A stretch of DNA of 64,000 nucleotides, from positions 9,803,501 through 9,867,500 of the forward strand of contig CP053159.1 in assembly GCA_014607495.2 (NCBI GenBank), in the 5' to 3' direction. The notes under the pieces are model-generated. The model did no database searches. It saw nothing but the letters and a program-made list of their open reading frames with translations, and was not told where the DNA came from. A program made the position numbers and the translations under genes. Below are positions 45,601 to 55,646 of the stretch, piece by piece. The first letter of the stretch is position 1. Every line of letters starts with the position of its first letter. The stretch is from Carposina sasakii. Taxonomy: Eukaryota > Arthropoda > Insecta > Lepidoptera > Carposinidae.

Positions 45601-48600
45601 CCCATGCCTGCCTGTGGCATCGTACGAGGCGATTAAGGGTTTCCGGGAGGTGGGCAGCAGCGCCTCCCGTGATGACAATACATATAGTCCAATAATGAGA
45701 CTGCGGTCACCAACCCGACTGCAATAGGCTGAATAAGAATTTGAAATACTATGGGGAATTCCTAAACAACTCAGGGATCATGAAACTAGTAAGTAAAAGT
45801 AGGCAGATCCGAGGGTCAGCGGAGGGTATAGGGCCCGGTGGCGGGCGATCCCTCAATAGAGATTTGAACTTCCGAATAGTGACGCCTGATACAATTCAAT
45901 ATATCATGAAACTGTTCATACAATCAAAATCAAAATAAAAAAAACATGCGGTTTAGTTTCTCATGGATAGATTTTTTACTTTGGGTTATTGTTGTATGCC
46001 TAACAAACTCTGTTTTGTTCCTACCTTTAGTGACAACAAAATATTACAAAGTTAACATCATTCCACAAAGGTTCATATACACTATGCTGGAGACATGATA
46101 TGCCCTCCAATTATGCCATCGCAAGACCTTGAGGAACTGCTGTGCCACCAGCATATTGTAGAGCACCATCACGATATCACTAGCCTCACCTACTTATGAT
46201 AATAAAATCGTTAGAAATTATAGAGGTAGGTAGTACGAAAGTTTAGCACTGGGTTACATACTCAATAACCACATTATAATGATACCTTTTTCAATGACCT
46301 TGACCAAGTATTGGAAAAAGAAAATGGCAGATATTTGAACAGCTGATACCAACAGCACTTTTCGATGGGTTTCATTCAACCGCCTGCGCTGTAAACTCGC
46401 CGCTCTGTATATAGTGGCCGCCATATCAGGAAAAGATCAGCTGATCACCAACAGCCATTTTGTTATTAGTTATCTGTAAGGACAAATAAATTAAGTGTGT
46501 GCCCTTAGGCTACTAAGCTAGCTAATATTTAGCTCTTTTTTATTTTTTATTTATTTAAAATTATTGATTAGATTAGGGTATCTATTTCTTAAATTCAAAT
46601 TTTATTATACATAGATTCTGTGTACACGCATATCTACCTTTTTATATTTAATTATCACTTTCCCAAATGGTTTGCTGGAAGAAATCTCTTTCAGAGATAA
46701 GCACGCCTTTGTACATTTTCTTTCATAATTTCTGTCTGTATATAATTGTATGTGTACAATAAAGAATAAGAACATTTTAATGAATACATTAATAATACAA
46801 TTTGCCACTCACTTAGTCCTTATTGGTCTGTCTGGAGTGGAGTTTTATAACATGACAGCCAAGAGGACGGTACAAAACGCGCGGTGCGGAGCAATATTTA
46901 CTTACCGCTTGAGTACGAGTAATATGGTATATTTTATCATGCAGCGGTCGCGAGAATGACAGAATAAATTTCTTGTGCTGAAATGTGTCTAATTACACAC
47001 CGTTACCGGAAAGTTATTATTGCTTCTCATCGAGCTTCTACAACGGGCCCGTTTCAGCTTCGTTCCTATTCAAAGTTTTTGCTGACAACACACGATTGTA
47101 AGTGAAGTCACGATTACGCCCGTAGCAATTTACTACGAAACAAGATAAGTAAACGTAGTCGACTACGGTGGCTGCTACGATATGCTCGTAGTAATCAAAT
47201 GGTTTTGGATGTTGGTATAATGGCAATTTTTGTGTGTTTTAAGACACTACTTTTGCTACCACACCATTTTTTTTAAAGCCCTGCTTTGAATTCTAATAAT
47301 TTAATATCTAACAGAAAATCCATTCTAAACGAATAAAAACTATCACGGATTCCAATTTGTATTAGCTTTCAATCATGGAGAAGAAATAAAAGAGGAGTAG
47401 CGGCTAAATATATTTTCATACAAAAATAGTGTGCCGCGAAGCGGGGGTGAAGTGTGAGACGAGGGGAGCATTGAACACTGTAGCCTTGCCCATTTACATA
47501 GAAAACACCTTGTAGTGACTAGTCAAACTACTTGCTCATTATCAATATGGTCCAATATTGTTTTACTAGTGCAATTACACATCGCTAGATGGCAATCGTA
47601 TACTACGTTTTAGTAAAAAAGTACCATGATAAAAGCACTAGTGTCTTTGTAATTTTAATACGGTTACATTTCGGAGCACAAGCGTGTGGTTACTGCGTTA
47701 CACTGGTGCTGAAGCTCCGCCCCTATCATGACGTCATGGCCTTACGATTGCCACACGGCTCACTTCATAGTCCCACCGTCTCTTTTATACCTTCTTCATG
47801 ATTTTAATTATAGTAGTTCGAGCGGTTACCGTTAAAATAATAGATTCAATCCGAATTTATATACGGCTGAATTTAAAAAATGACAATCGACAAATAAGTT
47901 TGTGTATGCTTTCATGTCGAATAAATTATTTTGAATTTGAATTTGTTTTGTGTTCACTGATAAAAAAAAACTAGGTAAAATATTCAGATGCACAACCACG
48001 TTTGACCGTGTTTTAAATACAACGAGGAGTTGTCATAAAAAATATAACATATTATAATATTTGTACGTACATCAAGCGGTTTTTTTTATAAAACTTTGAT
48101 TTCTCGTTTTCCCCGTTCCAATAGGAACTTTGAATACTTTGATAGTCAATATATTTATTAAGTAAATGTAAAATTCTAATGGTGAAAGAATTTTCAAATT
48201 TGGTCTTGTAGTTTAGGAGTTTGTTTGATGTAAGCCTGATGATAATACATAACAAAGACATCTGGATTAAGCCTACTAGAGAAACCGTGTTACTAAACAA
48301 TGCCATTTAATTATTCGAAACTCGTCTTAAAAAAAAAACGAAAATAGGTCTATTTACTCAGGGACAATGCTAAAGGTGACTGTAGGATTTCATTCGCGAA
48401 CTTGCTGGTTTTAGCAACCTCATTTTCAGGAACGCAATCGTGTGTATGTATGTTTGTATAATAATATATCCCTAACCTTAATATAATGTTAGGTTCGTGG
48501 ACATAATTAATTTTCATAAACCGACATCAAAAAAAGCTACACAATCAAATCAACGAAGTAATGTCAGTAGAACCTTAATTCTAAGCAATTTAATATCAAA

Positions 48601-51600
48601 GATAAACGTATTATTATACATAAACTATTTACTCTTTCATGGTTAGTCCGAAATGGGCTTTATATACGTCGGGTCCATGAAGCTAGAGTTTTATGGAGAC
48701 AACACCCAGAAGGGCTATCTATGTCTGTTGAAAGTTGAAAAGAAACAGCCGATTAAATAAAGGCGATCTATCATGCTTTGGTTTTTTATATAGCGGTGTC
48801 CGTGATCTCTGCCTACTCCTACGCGAAAGTGGCGTGATTTTATTTACCTATGTATATCATTTGGCGGACCTGAAAGAAAATTTCTCTTGACAGCAGCGTG
48901 GTATTGCATATACACGGGCGATTTTTGACGGCCGCTACGTTAGGAAAGTTCTTGTATATTTGTGTGTAAATTGTTTCTCCAAAACAACACAAAAAAATTG
49001 TCAAATCGTATTTCGGTGTTAATTTACAAATTGAAATTGATCTTAGTAAGTGCAAATTTGTTAGTTATAACGTTTTCACATAAGCAAATGTCTCTATCAT
49101 CTGAGCAATACTCGGTCACCGACTTACATGAACATGCTATTACATTTTTTTATCATTGTAATTTGTAGATACAAATATCCTACGAAAGATTTCCGCGAGT
49201 TTCAACTCCACATAACCTTAGCTTCACGGTCGAATCTGCAGTGAGGGCCGAGCTTCGCAGCTTTGCATAAAGCCGGCAATATTCCCGCCGGTATAAATCG
49301 GCCCTGAAATAACAAATGAGTCAGATTACTAGCACGCTGGAATCTGGAAGCTTTGCTTAATGTGTAGCTTTTTTCTTAATATGCTGCCAACTATAATATG
49401 GATGGTTAGATTCTGACTATTTATGATCATTATATAAATAAACAGGCAAGCAGTTGGGAAAACTGATTTTACCTGTATCTGATTGTCTTCCTTTTACAAC
49501 TTTCTTTGGTTTTTTGTTATATATATATTTGTGCAGTTTATTTTTGAATTTATTCACACTTGGTGCCGAAACAACGTCTTTATTTTGTTTATGTAGCTAC
49601 CTACTTGAAAGATATTACTCATAATCTCGAATGTTATTTCAGGCGAAGCCAAACTTAAACTTAGACTATCTTAATTATAAAACATTTACGGTATCTAGCC
49701 ACAAGTTCTATTACAATTTCTTGCATAAACCGCGGGCTTGGTTTCCGGGTTTTCCCCCGGTTACACTGTAGGTTATATATACGGAGTCAAGGGACTTCTA
49801 AAAAGAAGAGGCTACAACTTCATCTACGCCATGACAAATGGACTGTAGGCATCATTAAAATTTTCAGAGATAGTAACAAAATAATAACAATGAACTTACT
49901 TGATTATGCAGAATTCTACGGGACCCCAGTGTAAACGGGGTAGACGCGTAGAATCATTTATTTTAATTAAATTTTACTTTGTACTGACATGTTAAGATAG
50001 CTAAACGTAGACCCTTTGTTTGCGATACTAGTTTCTACCGAATATATAAACACAGATTTAATTTTCAATCTCTATTCGGTTCTCTCACAAGATTAATTAT
50101 ATTATTTCCTAACTGGTGCCCGCGACTCTACCGTGTGCGTGGAATAATATGCTAACTATCTTTAACAACTACGAAATATTTTACTTTTGTTTTCACACAC
50201 GTTTTTAAGTTAGACCTCCAACTTTAAAATAGGGGAGACAACATTCATTACTTAGATAATGTAACAATTTTGCGAGCGACAGGAAGTATGCAAAGTTATC
50301 GAATATATCAATAGGATTAAACAAACGTCAAATCCTTGATATAAGTTTCGACCCAATAAATAATTGATGATGCTATCAAATCATCTTCCTATGATGATGA
50401 TAATGACAACAAGCTGTACGCAAAACATCGAAAGAGCTGATGCAGCTCACCCCAAGCAAAACTTGCATTTACGAGAACCTGGAAATGTTACAATACAAAA
50501 TGCCTTCGCGAACTATTCTGTCAGAAACATATTAGTCTAAAGGCAATGAATAACATAGCTTACGTTCTTAAAACCTTTTCCATGTAAGTCCTTTTTCATT
50601 TTCTATGGCAGCATGTCGAAACGTCTAAAGTCACGGTTCCGGTGCTTAATCACCCCTCTAATCCCTGGATGGCCTTAGTCGCCGTACCTACAGTAATGGT
50701 AGTCTGATAACGTAACTTATAACAAAGCCAAGAGAGGTCTTAATCTATTTGAGATCGCAACGAAACGAAATATATATACCTACATAGCCTCATGCCTATA
50801 TGTATATGTATATGTGTCCCATAGTGGTAGGAAGAAACACAGATATCCATTTAGTACGTTCCTAACATACTTTTTTGCTTTGTCCAGAGCCAGAACTCCA
50901 GGATTATAAAAAGGTCTCACCACCTCATTTAGTATAGCAGGAATGAATGTAAATGAACAGTGCTAATTAACTAGTTTATCGGCTGTAAGAATGCCCGATC
51001 CTTAGTTGATTCTTACATGCACGGAAGGCGATGCAGCTGATGTAATCTAGTGAAGCCCCGCATCAGCACAAGTAAGGAACTGATATAAGTGTATTCCTCT
51101 TACAGAAACGCTGTGTCTCAGGAATGTGCATGCAATCATCCCAGAGGCCGTGGAACGAGGGTCTAGAGTCGAGCTGAGATGTCTGTATGACCTGGAGAGT
51201 GAGGAGTTGTACTCCGTGAAGTGGTATCGGGGGGACCGCGAGTTCTGCCGCTACAACCCTCGAGACGTGCCGCCACTCAAGATATTTCAGATACCGGGAA
51301 TCGATCTAGATGTAAGTATTTTCACAGATAGGTATTATTCTTATCTTATATTAAAAATATGCATCATTTTACACGAGATAAATTGTTCGCAATTTCACTC
51401 TCTTGCACTCGGTGATGGCGATGGCGAGAATTCATATAGGCACTACGTATTATCATACAGCAAGTAACCGCTTTTACATAGGTTTTGGTCATGGTTTTAG
51501 TAGAGTAAGTCTCACCATATAGTTCGTTTGGCTGATGGCTATTTTACTATGTGAATGACTACTGTAATAATAATGTATGTCACTGCATACAAATAATGTT

Positions 51601-54600
51601 AGTTCCGAACTCAGATATGAAAGTTATTCTGTGAAACGGAGTCTACATAGCATATGGAGAAACATGCTCGTTGCGAATATCACGTCAGTGTTGCTAATGC
51701 ATTACACCCACTACACCGCGTAACATCGGTTCGTACTGAGCTTGGGTAAATTAATACACCCATACCCCGTTTTTTAACATAGAAATAACAACTGCGAAGA
51801 AGCATTGATAAACCCAAACTACATAATAATATAATAGACTGAACGACCGAAGTACGTAATAATAGTCTGTGTGAGTGATATTTGACGTGGAAATTTTGTA
51901 ATATAAAATGGTGAAATCTGTTGTTTATGTCCGTAATGCGCGGGTAGGTTCACTTTTGTCATGTGAGAATTGATATAGTTTGAAAAGTGAATAAACATAA
52001 TACACACGGCTGTGTTCCTGAAATGGGGTAGCCAGAACTTCAGGATCATAAACAAGATCCCATAGCCTCGTTTAGCGGGTACTAATGGTACTGATCAGTG
52101 ACATGTTGCTAGCTTATCGCCTGAGAGAAAGCACGAGTTTGTCCGTTTATGTATGCATGTAAGTTTATGTAGTTGTCGCTTCAGAGCGAGTGTCTGGGGT
52201 AGACAGATCAAAATCAAACATAAGTTTATTTGCACAAAAATCAGACATTTGTATAGTATACTCGTTTTATAAATGAAAATAGTATTAGGCGTTACAATTC
52301 TGAAATTCAAACATTCACTACGGGTCAGTGGAGGGTGTAGGGCCCGGTGGTAAGCGCACCCACTTCACTATGAAGAGTAAACTCGTTGCCTTCCACGATA
52401 GGATACCCTATGCTGTGGAATTCAGCGTCTTCCTCTTATGCTAATAACAGTTTGTTACATTCATTTGTATACTATACTAACAAGTAAAATTATATCCTTA
52501 TAACAAACATATGAACCAGGTATAGTTAATTGTTGTACTAAATTGTGCAATAGATTTAGATATAAGGTCATAGTTAAAAGACATGATCGATTTCCAGCTA
52601 GGGTCAACGGATGCGGAGCGGGTAACGATAAAATCCGCCGAAGACATCGCCGGTGGGTCGTATACCTGCGAGGTGTCAGCAGACGAGCCGTCCTTCGCCA
52701 CCGCACAGGTGCACTCCAAGATGTATGTTGTAGGTGAGCCATAGAATACTTAGGGCCGATTTTTCCAAACGAGAATTTTAGCCCGAAGAATAAAATTGAT
52801 GCTGTCTCTATCATGAACAAGTTTTAGAGAAAGACAGCAACAACTTTATTCTTCTGATAGGCTATCTGAAATACATATAATGACGCCTTTATCCCTTACG
52901 AGGAAGGCAGAGCACCAAGGGCCGATAGAACCATATGGTGCCACTTCTGACCAATTTTGAGGGTATAGTTGATGTGTACAAGTTCGGTTAGTAGTGACGG
53001 GTAGTCAGCCCATCGCCTAAACACTAAGACCCTCTTGTCCCTCTACTGATTTGTACAGTATGCCCGGGAAGTGTCCGATCAATACCATAAATTTCGTACT
53101 TTCTAAAGCTAGCTAAGCTAAAAAAATTTAGATTATTTTCTGGTAAAATTAAAGCGTGTTACATTGTGATAGCAAGAGGAAAAAGAAAGTGCTAAATGTT
53201 CTTAATATACCATCAAAATCGTTTGTAGTTACGTACTAAATTATATTCTTAGAAAAAACCTTCAAATTTAAAATATTATCAACATTTATTCTATTCTAAA
53301 ACCATCGGTTTAATTTCCTTTTTGTTTTTAATTTTATTGTACACTTAACTTTGCGATCTCCAAGTCGGGAAATTGCGATCTCCAAAGTTGGGAAAACTTT
53401 TTGTAATAATAAAATCGCTGGAGCTCTTTTTTACATGGAGCTTACGAGTATAATTATAATTTTCTTAGAAAAAAAATGTACTTTTTATTTCCACCACAAC
53501 AAGGAAATTCGTGACCTAAATTTAATCCATGTTATTATTACAAAATAATTTGTACATTGTTAAGAGATAAACAATAAATAATATTAAGAAATTTTAAAAA
53601 ATTCACCCGAGTGAGACTTGAAGCTCAGTTGGTTAGAGCACAGCACGGTATGCGAGAGATCGCGAGCTTAAGTCTTATTTCGGTATTTTTTTTTTCATTT
53701 CTTATTGTTATTTATAATATATAGCTGAAGTTTCTCAGAGATTTTCCAATTTGGAAATAGCTACTGTCAAGTTGAGGATTAATTTGGTAGGTGCAAGGTA
53801 ATTTGTGGCATAATTTTTTTTATCTTTGTTATTGCATAAACCAATTTTTTATATTATCGGTCCCTGCGCACCTGATGAATTTGGGACATTAGTAATTTTT
53901 CATCTACCGTAGTTATGTTACTTATCTAAATTAATTTACTACAGGTTCCTATGTGTCCATGTCGTTTTATTGCATCATGTAAATTGTATATTTTTCAATC
54001 CCTTAGACTTACCTAAAGAAGGGCCAAACATAGTCGGTTTGAAGAAGCGCTACCGACCAGGAATGAAGTTATCTGTCGAATGCAACATAGGAAAGTCGCA
54101 GCCCCCAGCCAACATATCATTTTTCATCAACAGTGAGCCGGTAAGCATGACCCACAACCATGAACGTATAAAGAACAATTATTCTTTATACGTTCATGCC
54201 CACAACGAAGAAAATTCGAGTTATAAGTTCCTTGAGTCATTATGAAATAAATTACAATGCTTTTTATAATCTCGACTTACAGCCAATTTCAATAACCGAT
54301 CTCAAGAGTTTTTTACATTTCAAATTAAATGTTCAATTGTTTTCATACAAAATTTCGAATTTGAAAATTCCATTTGAAATTAGCCATTAGGGAGGGCTAG
54401 TGCCAGAGACTTGGTACTAATCATAGAAATGTATACAAGCGGAGATACCAAATCCCTGGTACTAATACTTAGCTAGTGCACAGTGTCATCTGATTACTAC
54501 ATTCCAAAAAGGCGGAAAGCAAGTAATACCGTCATCCTTATTTCGAAGACAGTGAAAGGCATAAAAAAAGTACAAAATGAATTACAGAAAAGCCGTGCAC

Positions 54601-55646
54601 CCAATTTGAGGCCTGTCATGGCTACATATGTAGCAGATACTTGTCTCACGAATTCACGACTTTATTGTTTGTTTAGGCACAGACCGAGCGAGTGTGGCAC
54701 CACGTGGAATCAGGAGATAACGGCCGCATGTGGACCGCCTTCGGTAGTCTAGAGTTTGTTCTGCACAAACACCACTTTATTGGAGGAAAAATCAAGGTAG
54801 GTTCTCGTTTCTGTTACGTGTTAGAGTAGCCGATATTCGAACAATATTACTCATAAACAGATCCTTTTTTCACTTAAACTTTCTTATTCCACGTAAAAGT
54901 TATCCAATGCCTTTTTTATTGATGGCGATACGGAACCCTTAGTACCTACGCGAATCCGATTTGCACTTGGTTAGTTTTTTCTATTTATAGATACTTGAGT
55001 TTTCATTAATTATTACTTTATGTTGGAATCTAATAATTAACGGTTTATATGAAAAAGTTATCGAGGTTTGACGTCATACTAAGTTTAAGATTGTTATGAA
55101 TTTGCATTAAAATTTTAACCGTGTTATTATATAAATTTGAGATGTTTCAGTTAAATGAATAAATTAATATACTACAATAATTTAATAAAAAGTTAAACAG
55201 TCTTATTCTGATATATATATATAAGTATTTTGCTGCCCAATGTCATATTCAACGATGTTTACCTTCAGACGCGTTACTTCTGACCGATTGTATAGGTAAC
55301 TTTACGATCGTTAACTTAGTCAAGACTTCCTGTCCTGTAGTGTAAGCATACCTTTTTACGCGCCGTTACGCTTTCGACTCGCAAGCAAAATGTATGAGAT
55401 ATGACAGTGAGATGCGTTACGGACTATCGAGAGGTTCGTGCTTCCCCCCTGGTTTGTTGCCACCTTTAAATAAATTGTATTGTGTTGTCCCACAGATTAG
55501 GTGTACAGCCATCATCTACTCCATTTACCTTCAGAGCCTGGAGCGGGTGGCGCTGGAAGAGAGATTGAAACCGACCCCGGCCAGCTCTCCCGACGTATAC
55601 GAAACTATCGTACACTCCAAGCATAGGCATAGGCCACTGAAGACTA
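33644..55646 (+). CDS. beat: Beaten path (Beat) family protein, six exons, 3' end not found
   Basis: Joined exons: 33644-33698, 51106-51311, 52598-52733, 54007-54140, 54677-54796, 55496-55646, giving at least 267 residues. Residues 1-18 plus a few form a signal peptide with core MIALLVSAL. Ig domain 1 has Cys44, Trp58 (VKWYRG) and Cys111 (YTCEV), and the family signatures YSVKWYRGDREF and FQIPGIDLD. Ig domain 2 has Cys158 (VECNIG) and Cys220 (IRCTA). Beat proteins are secreted or membrane-anchored ligands of Side-family receptors and guide motor axons. The C-terminal exon(s) are missing, so anchoring is unknown. Which beat paralogue this is cannot be told from sequence alone. All introns obey GT-AG with matching phases (1, 0, 1, 0, 0, 1). 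Confidence 0.9.
34276..34523 (+). repeat. SINE S1, near-complete copy
   Basis: It starts 'tggtgccggcagagaagagt', passes 'gattaagggtttgcgggagg' and 'gtggtgactatgggtaaaac', and ends 'cagtagactgcaataggctg'. The frames called across it on the other strand are shadows. Confidence 0.82.
34545..34670 (-). repeat. Interspersed repeat F ('cacgcctttatccct')
   Basis: 'ataatcacgcctttatccct' to 'gaccaataaaattttgtggg', shared with 52876-53075 and, inverted, with 63205-63415. The longer copies end in 'tgtacagtatgcccgggaag'. No coding content. Confidence 0.7.
34826..34918 (+). repeat. SINE S3, 3' fragment
   Basis: 'ttccgagtcatggatgtttc' to 'agggatcttagtgtgat', matching the 3' half of the fuller copy at 39049-39300. 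Confidence 0.7.
36429..36697 (-). repeat. SINE S1, near-complete reverse copy
   Basis: It begins with the (CATCAT) end of the tail, then 'cagcctattgcagtccactg', and ends 'tctgccggcacaacgtgtca'. The 85-residue minus-strand frame within it is SINE sequence. Confidence 0.82.
37127..37990. repeat. Tandem duplication, 383-bp period, 2.2 copies
   Basis: 'gggtgcaggtgtaattttct' occurs at 37261 and 37644, and 'gcgtgtgcatggttttatac' in each unit. The partial first copy ends at 37190 ('ctttgcctacccagaatggg'). Each unit contains 'tcatcattatcatccatcat'. The same family recurs in opposite orientation as the shorter-period array at 44215-44620. Confidence 0.82.
39049..39300 (+). repeat. tRNA-derived SINE S3
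   Basis: The head has 'ttggtgtagttggtagtgac' (box A) and 'gagttcgaatcctggta' (box B). The body contains 'tatctatgtatttatatacc' and 'gaccgtagggatcttagtgt'. Truncated copies lie at 34826-34918 and 60527-60585. The overlapping minus-strand frames are not genes. Confidence 0.8.
39745..40020 (-). repeat. Dispersed repeat D, copy with empty SINE site
   Basis: The reverse complement of 27060-27780, continuous at the point (near 39938) where the 27-kb copy carries SINE S2. Confidence 0.7.
40667..41130 (-). mobile_element. 3' end of a non-LTR retrotransposon
   Basis: On the minus strand a frame reads FELPNYNCALYSDSFTATAV, then VRLWNNLPVRIRES and VEVFKSRVTEH, then a stop. 'RLWNxLPxxIR...VExFKxxL' is the usual C-terminus of Jockey/CR1-type ORF2. 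It is followed by a UTR with GTGCAATAAAGAATTTTATT and a (TTA)n tail. Upstream pieces of the same family ('agggcccggtgg' block) recur at 45800-45900 and 52285-52365. Confidence 0.8.
41537..42318. repeat. Duplicated tRNA-derived SINE: two direct copies plus an inverted partial copy
   Basis: 'ccgttaggatatggttgatc' begins copies at about 41540 and 41865 (325-bp offset), and its complement ends the inverted part at 42318. Each direct copy contains a tRNA-like unit (41701-41774 and 42026-42099) with ACCCGG/CCGGGT acceptor-like pairing, box A 'ggctcagtggtgagagcg' and box B 'gggttcgattccca'. The anticodon stem does not pair properly, so these are not functional tRNA genes. Another piece of the tail lies at 44027-44105. 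Confidence 0.78.
43410..43605 (+). repeat. Tandem duplication, 99-bp period
   Basis: 'cggagttggat' recurs at 43461 and 43560, with 'taatctcttc' and 'cccggayatg' in each unit. Some substitutions separate the units. The overlapping frame (43454-43795) has no recognisable domain. Confidence 0.78.
43655..43795. other. CpG-rich block
   Basis: About 140 bp of very GC- and CpG-rich sequence (runs of 'cgcgcgcccc' type) within AT-rich DNA. Frames are open on both strands because of composition only; I do not call a gene. Confidence 0.6.
44215..44620. repeat. Minisatellite, about 110-120-bp period, 3 copies
   Basis: 'tgtctttagtgat' and its variants recur near 44348, 44468 and 44577, each followed by 'tgatgataatgatga'-like runs and 'gaatggaaac'. 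It is inverted relative to the homologous 383-bp units at 37127-37990. Confidence 0.75.
45571..45738 (+). repeat. SINE S1, copy with internal deletion
   Basis: 'gtggtgccggcagagtagag' to 'gcggtcaccaacccgactgc' and then straight to 'aataggctgaataa', skipping about 85 bp of the 3' half. Confidence 0.78.
45742..45995 (+). repeat. Palindromic MITE B, interrupted by a non-LTR fragment
   Basis: 'ggaattcctaaacaactcag' and 'aacatgcggtttagtttctc' are the two sides of family B. Between them (about 45800-45900) lies the 'cggagggtatagggcccggt' block of the 41-kb non-LTR family. Confidence 0.65.
46665..46775 (+). repeat. Non-LTR 3'-UTR hairpin repeat (family I)
   Basis: 'gctggaagaaatctctttca' with the ATCTCT/AGAGAT hairpin, then 'gcacgcctttgtacattttc' and 'tgtgtacaataaag'. 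This is the copy closest to an intact 3' end. Confidence 0.68.
50870..51085 (-). repeat. MITE G fragment just upstream of beat exon 2
   Basis: 'ccagagccagaactccagga', 'atttagtatagcaggaatga' and 'cggaaggcgatgcagctgat', shared with 52030-52130 and 63440-63545. It ends about 20 bp before the splice acceptor of exon 2, so it may supply part of the pyrimidine tract or branch site region. Confidence 0.65.
51106..51311 (+). CDS. beat: beat exon 2, Ig domain 1 front half
   Basis: Acceptor 'attcctcttacag' before 51106, donor GAT|gtaagt at 51312. It encodes residues 19-87: TLCLRNVHAIIPEAVERG, RCLYDLES, YSVKWYRGDREFCRYNPRD and IFQIPGIDLD. These are the most conserved segments of Beat proteins. Cys44 and Trp58 are the core residues of the Ig fold. 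Cys22 and Cys66 are extra; position 66 is usually Tyr or Phe in the family as I know it. The frame runs on past the donor to 51467, but that part is intron. Confidence 0.93.
52598..52733 (+). CDS. beat: beat exon 3, Ig domain 1 back half
   Basis: Acceptor 'gatcgatttccag', donor gtag|gtgagc. It encodes residues 88-132, with VTIKSAEDIAGGSYTCEV (the YxC motif of the F strand) and SADEPSFATAQ, which matches the family's EVSxxxPSF signature, ending KMYVV. One base carries over to make Asp133 with exon 4. Confidence 0.92.
52876..53075 (+). repeat. Interspersed repeat F, long copy in beat intron 3
   Basis: 'ataatgacgcctttatccct' to 'tgtacagtatgcccgggaag', the complement of 63205-63415. Confidence 0.72.
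53345..53395 (+). repeat. Short direct repeat
   Basis: 'ttgcgatctccaa' appears twice, 26 bp apart, followed by 'gtcggga' and 'agttggga'. Probably a small slippage duplication. Confidence 0.6.
53600..53690 (+). repeat. Degenerate tRNA-derived SINE head
   Basis: 'gaagctcagttggttagagc' resembles box A of a tRNA, and 'gagcttaagtctta' sits at the box B place but does not match it. It is related in layout to the units at 41701-41774. It is not a functional tRNA gene. Confidence 0.55.
54007..54140 (+). CDS. beat: beat exon 4, Ig domain 2 start
   Basis: Acceptor 'caatcccttag', donor CCG|gtaagc. It encodes residues 133-177: DLPKEGPNIVGLKKRYRPGM, LSVECNIGKSQPPANISFFI and NSEP. P-x-x-G-P-x-I followed by Y-x-x-G and the SxPPAxI/L-x-WxxN pattern is the family's second Ig domain; Cys158 is the B-strand cysteine. 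Confidence 0.92.
54677..54796 (+). CDS. beat: beat exon 5, Ig domain 2 middle
   Basis: Acceptor 'ttattgtttgtttag', donor AAG|gtaggt; 120 bp, phase 0 at both ends. It encodes residues 178-217 (QTERVWHHVESG, MWTAFGSLEFVLHKHHF). It is less conserved than the other exons but the SLEFVLxxxHF segment fits the family. Confidence 0.88.
55496..55646 (+). CDS. beat: beat exon 6, Ig domain 2 end and stalk start
   Basis: Acceptor 'gtgttgtcccacag', donor A|gtaagt at 55647. It encodes residues 218-267: IRCTAIIYSIYLQSLE with Cys220 closing Ig2, then a basic, proline-containing stretch (ERLKPTPASSPDVYETI, KHRHRPLK). One base is left for the next exon, which I could not locate. If the donor were not used, the frame would stop at 55673-55675 after nine further full codons. 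Confidence 0.9.

Larger units (their letters stand above)
33699..51105 (+). other. beat intron 1 (17.4 kb), filled with repeats
   Basis: Besides the repeats listed separately, the unlisted stretches (34930-36160, 38450-39048, 40021-40254, 42320-42490, 44620-45570, 46000-46580, 46780-48360, 48470-50870) are AT-rich. They show no coding frame, splice-flanked exon or RNA gene that I could support. Pieces of a MITE family with 'gatgagctagcaacttgtca' and 'ctaaacgtgactgtaggatg' phrases recur at 34118-34210, 36165-36235, 40255-40515 and 48365-48470. Confidence 0.6.

Noticed and set aside
51126..51467. Single-exon Ig-like ORF of 113 codons
   Set aside because: The Beat similarity stops exactly at the splice donor 51312; the remainder is intron, and the true frame starts upstream at 51106.
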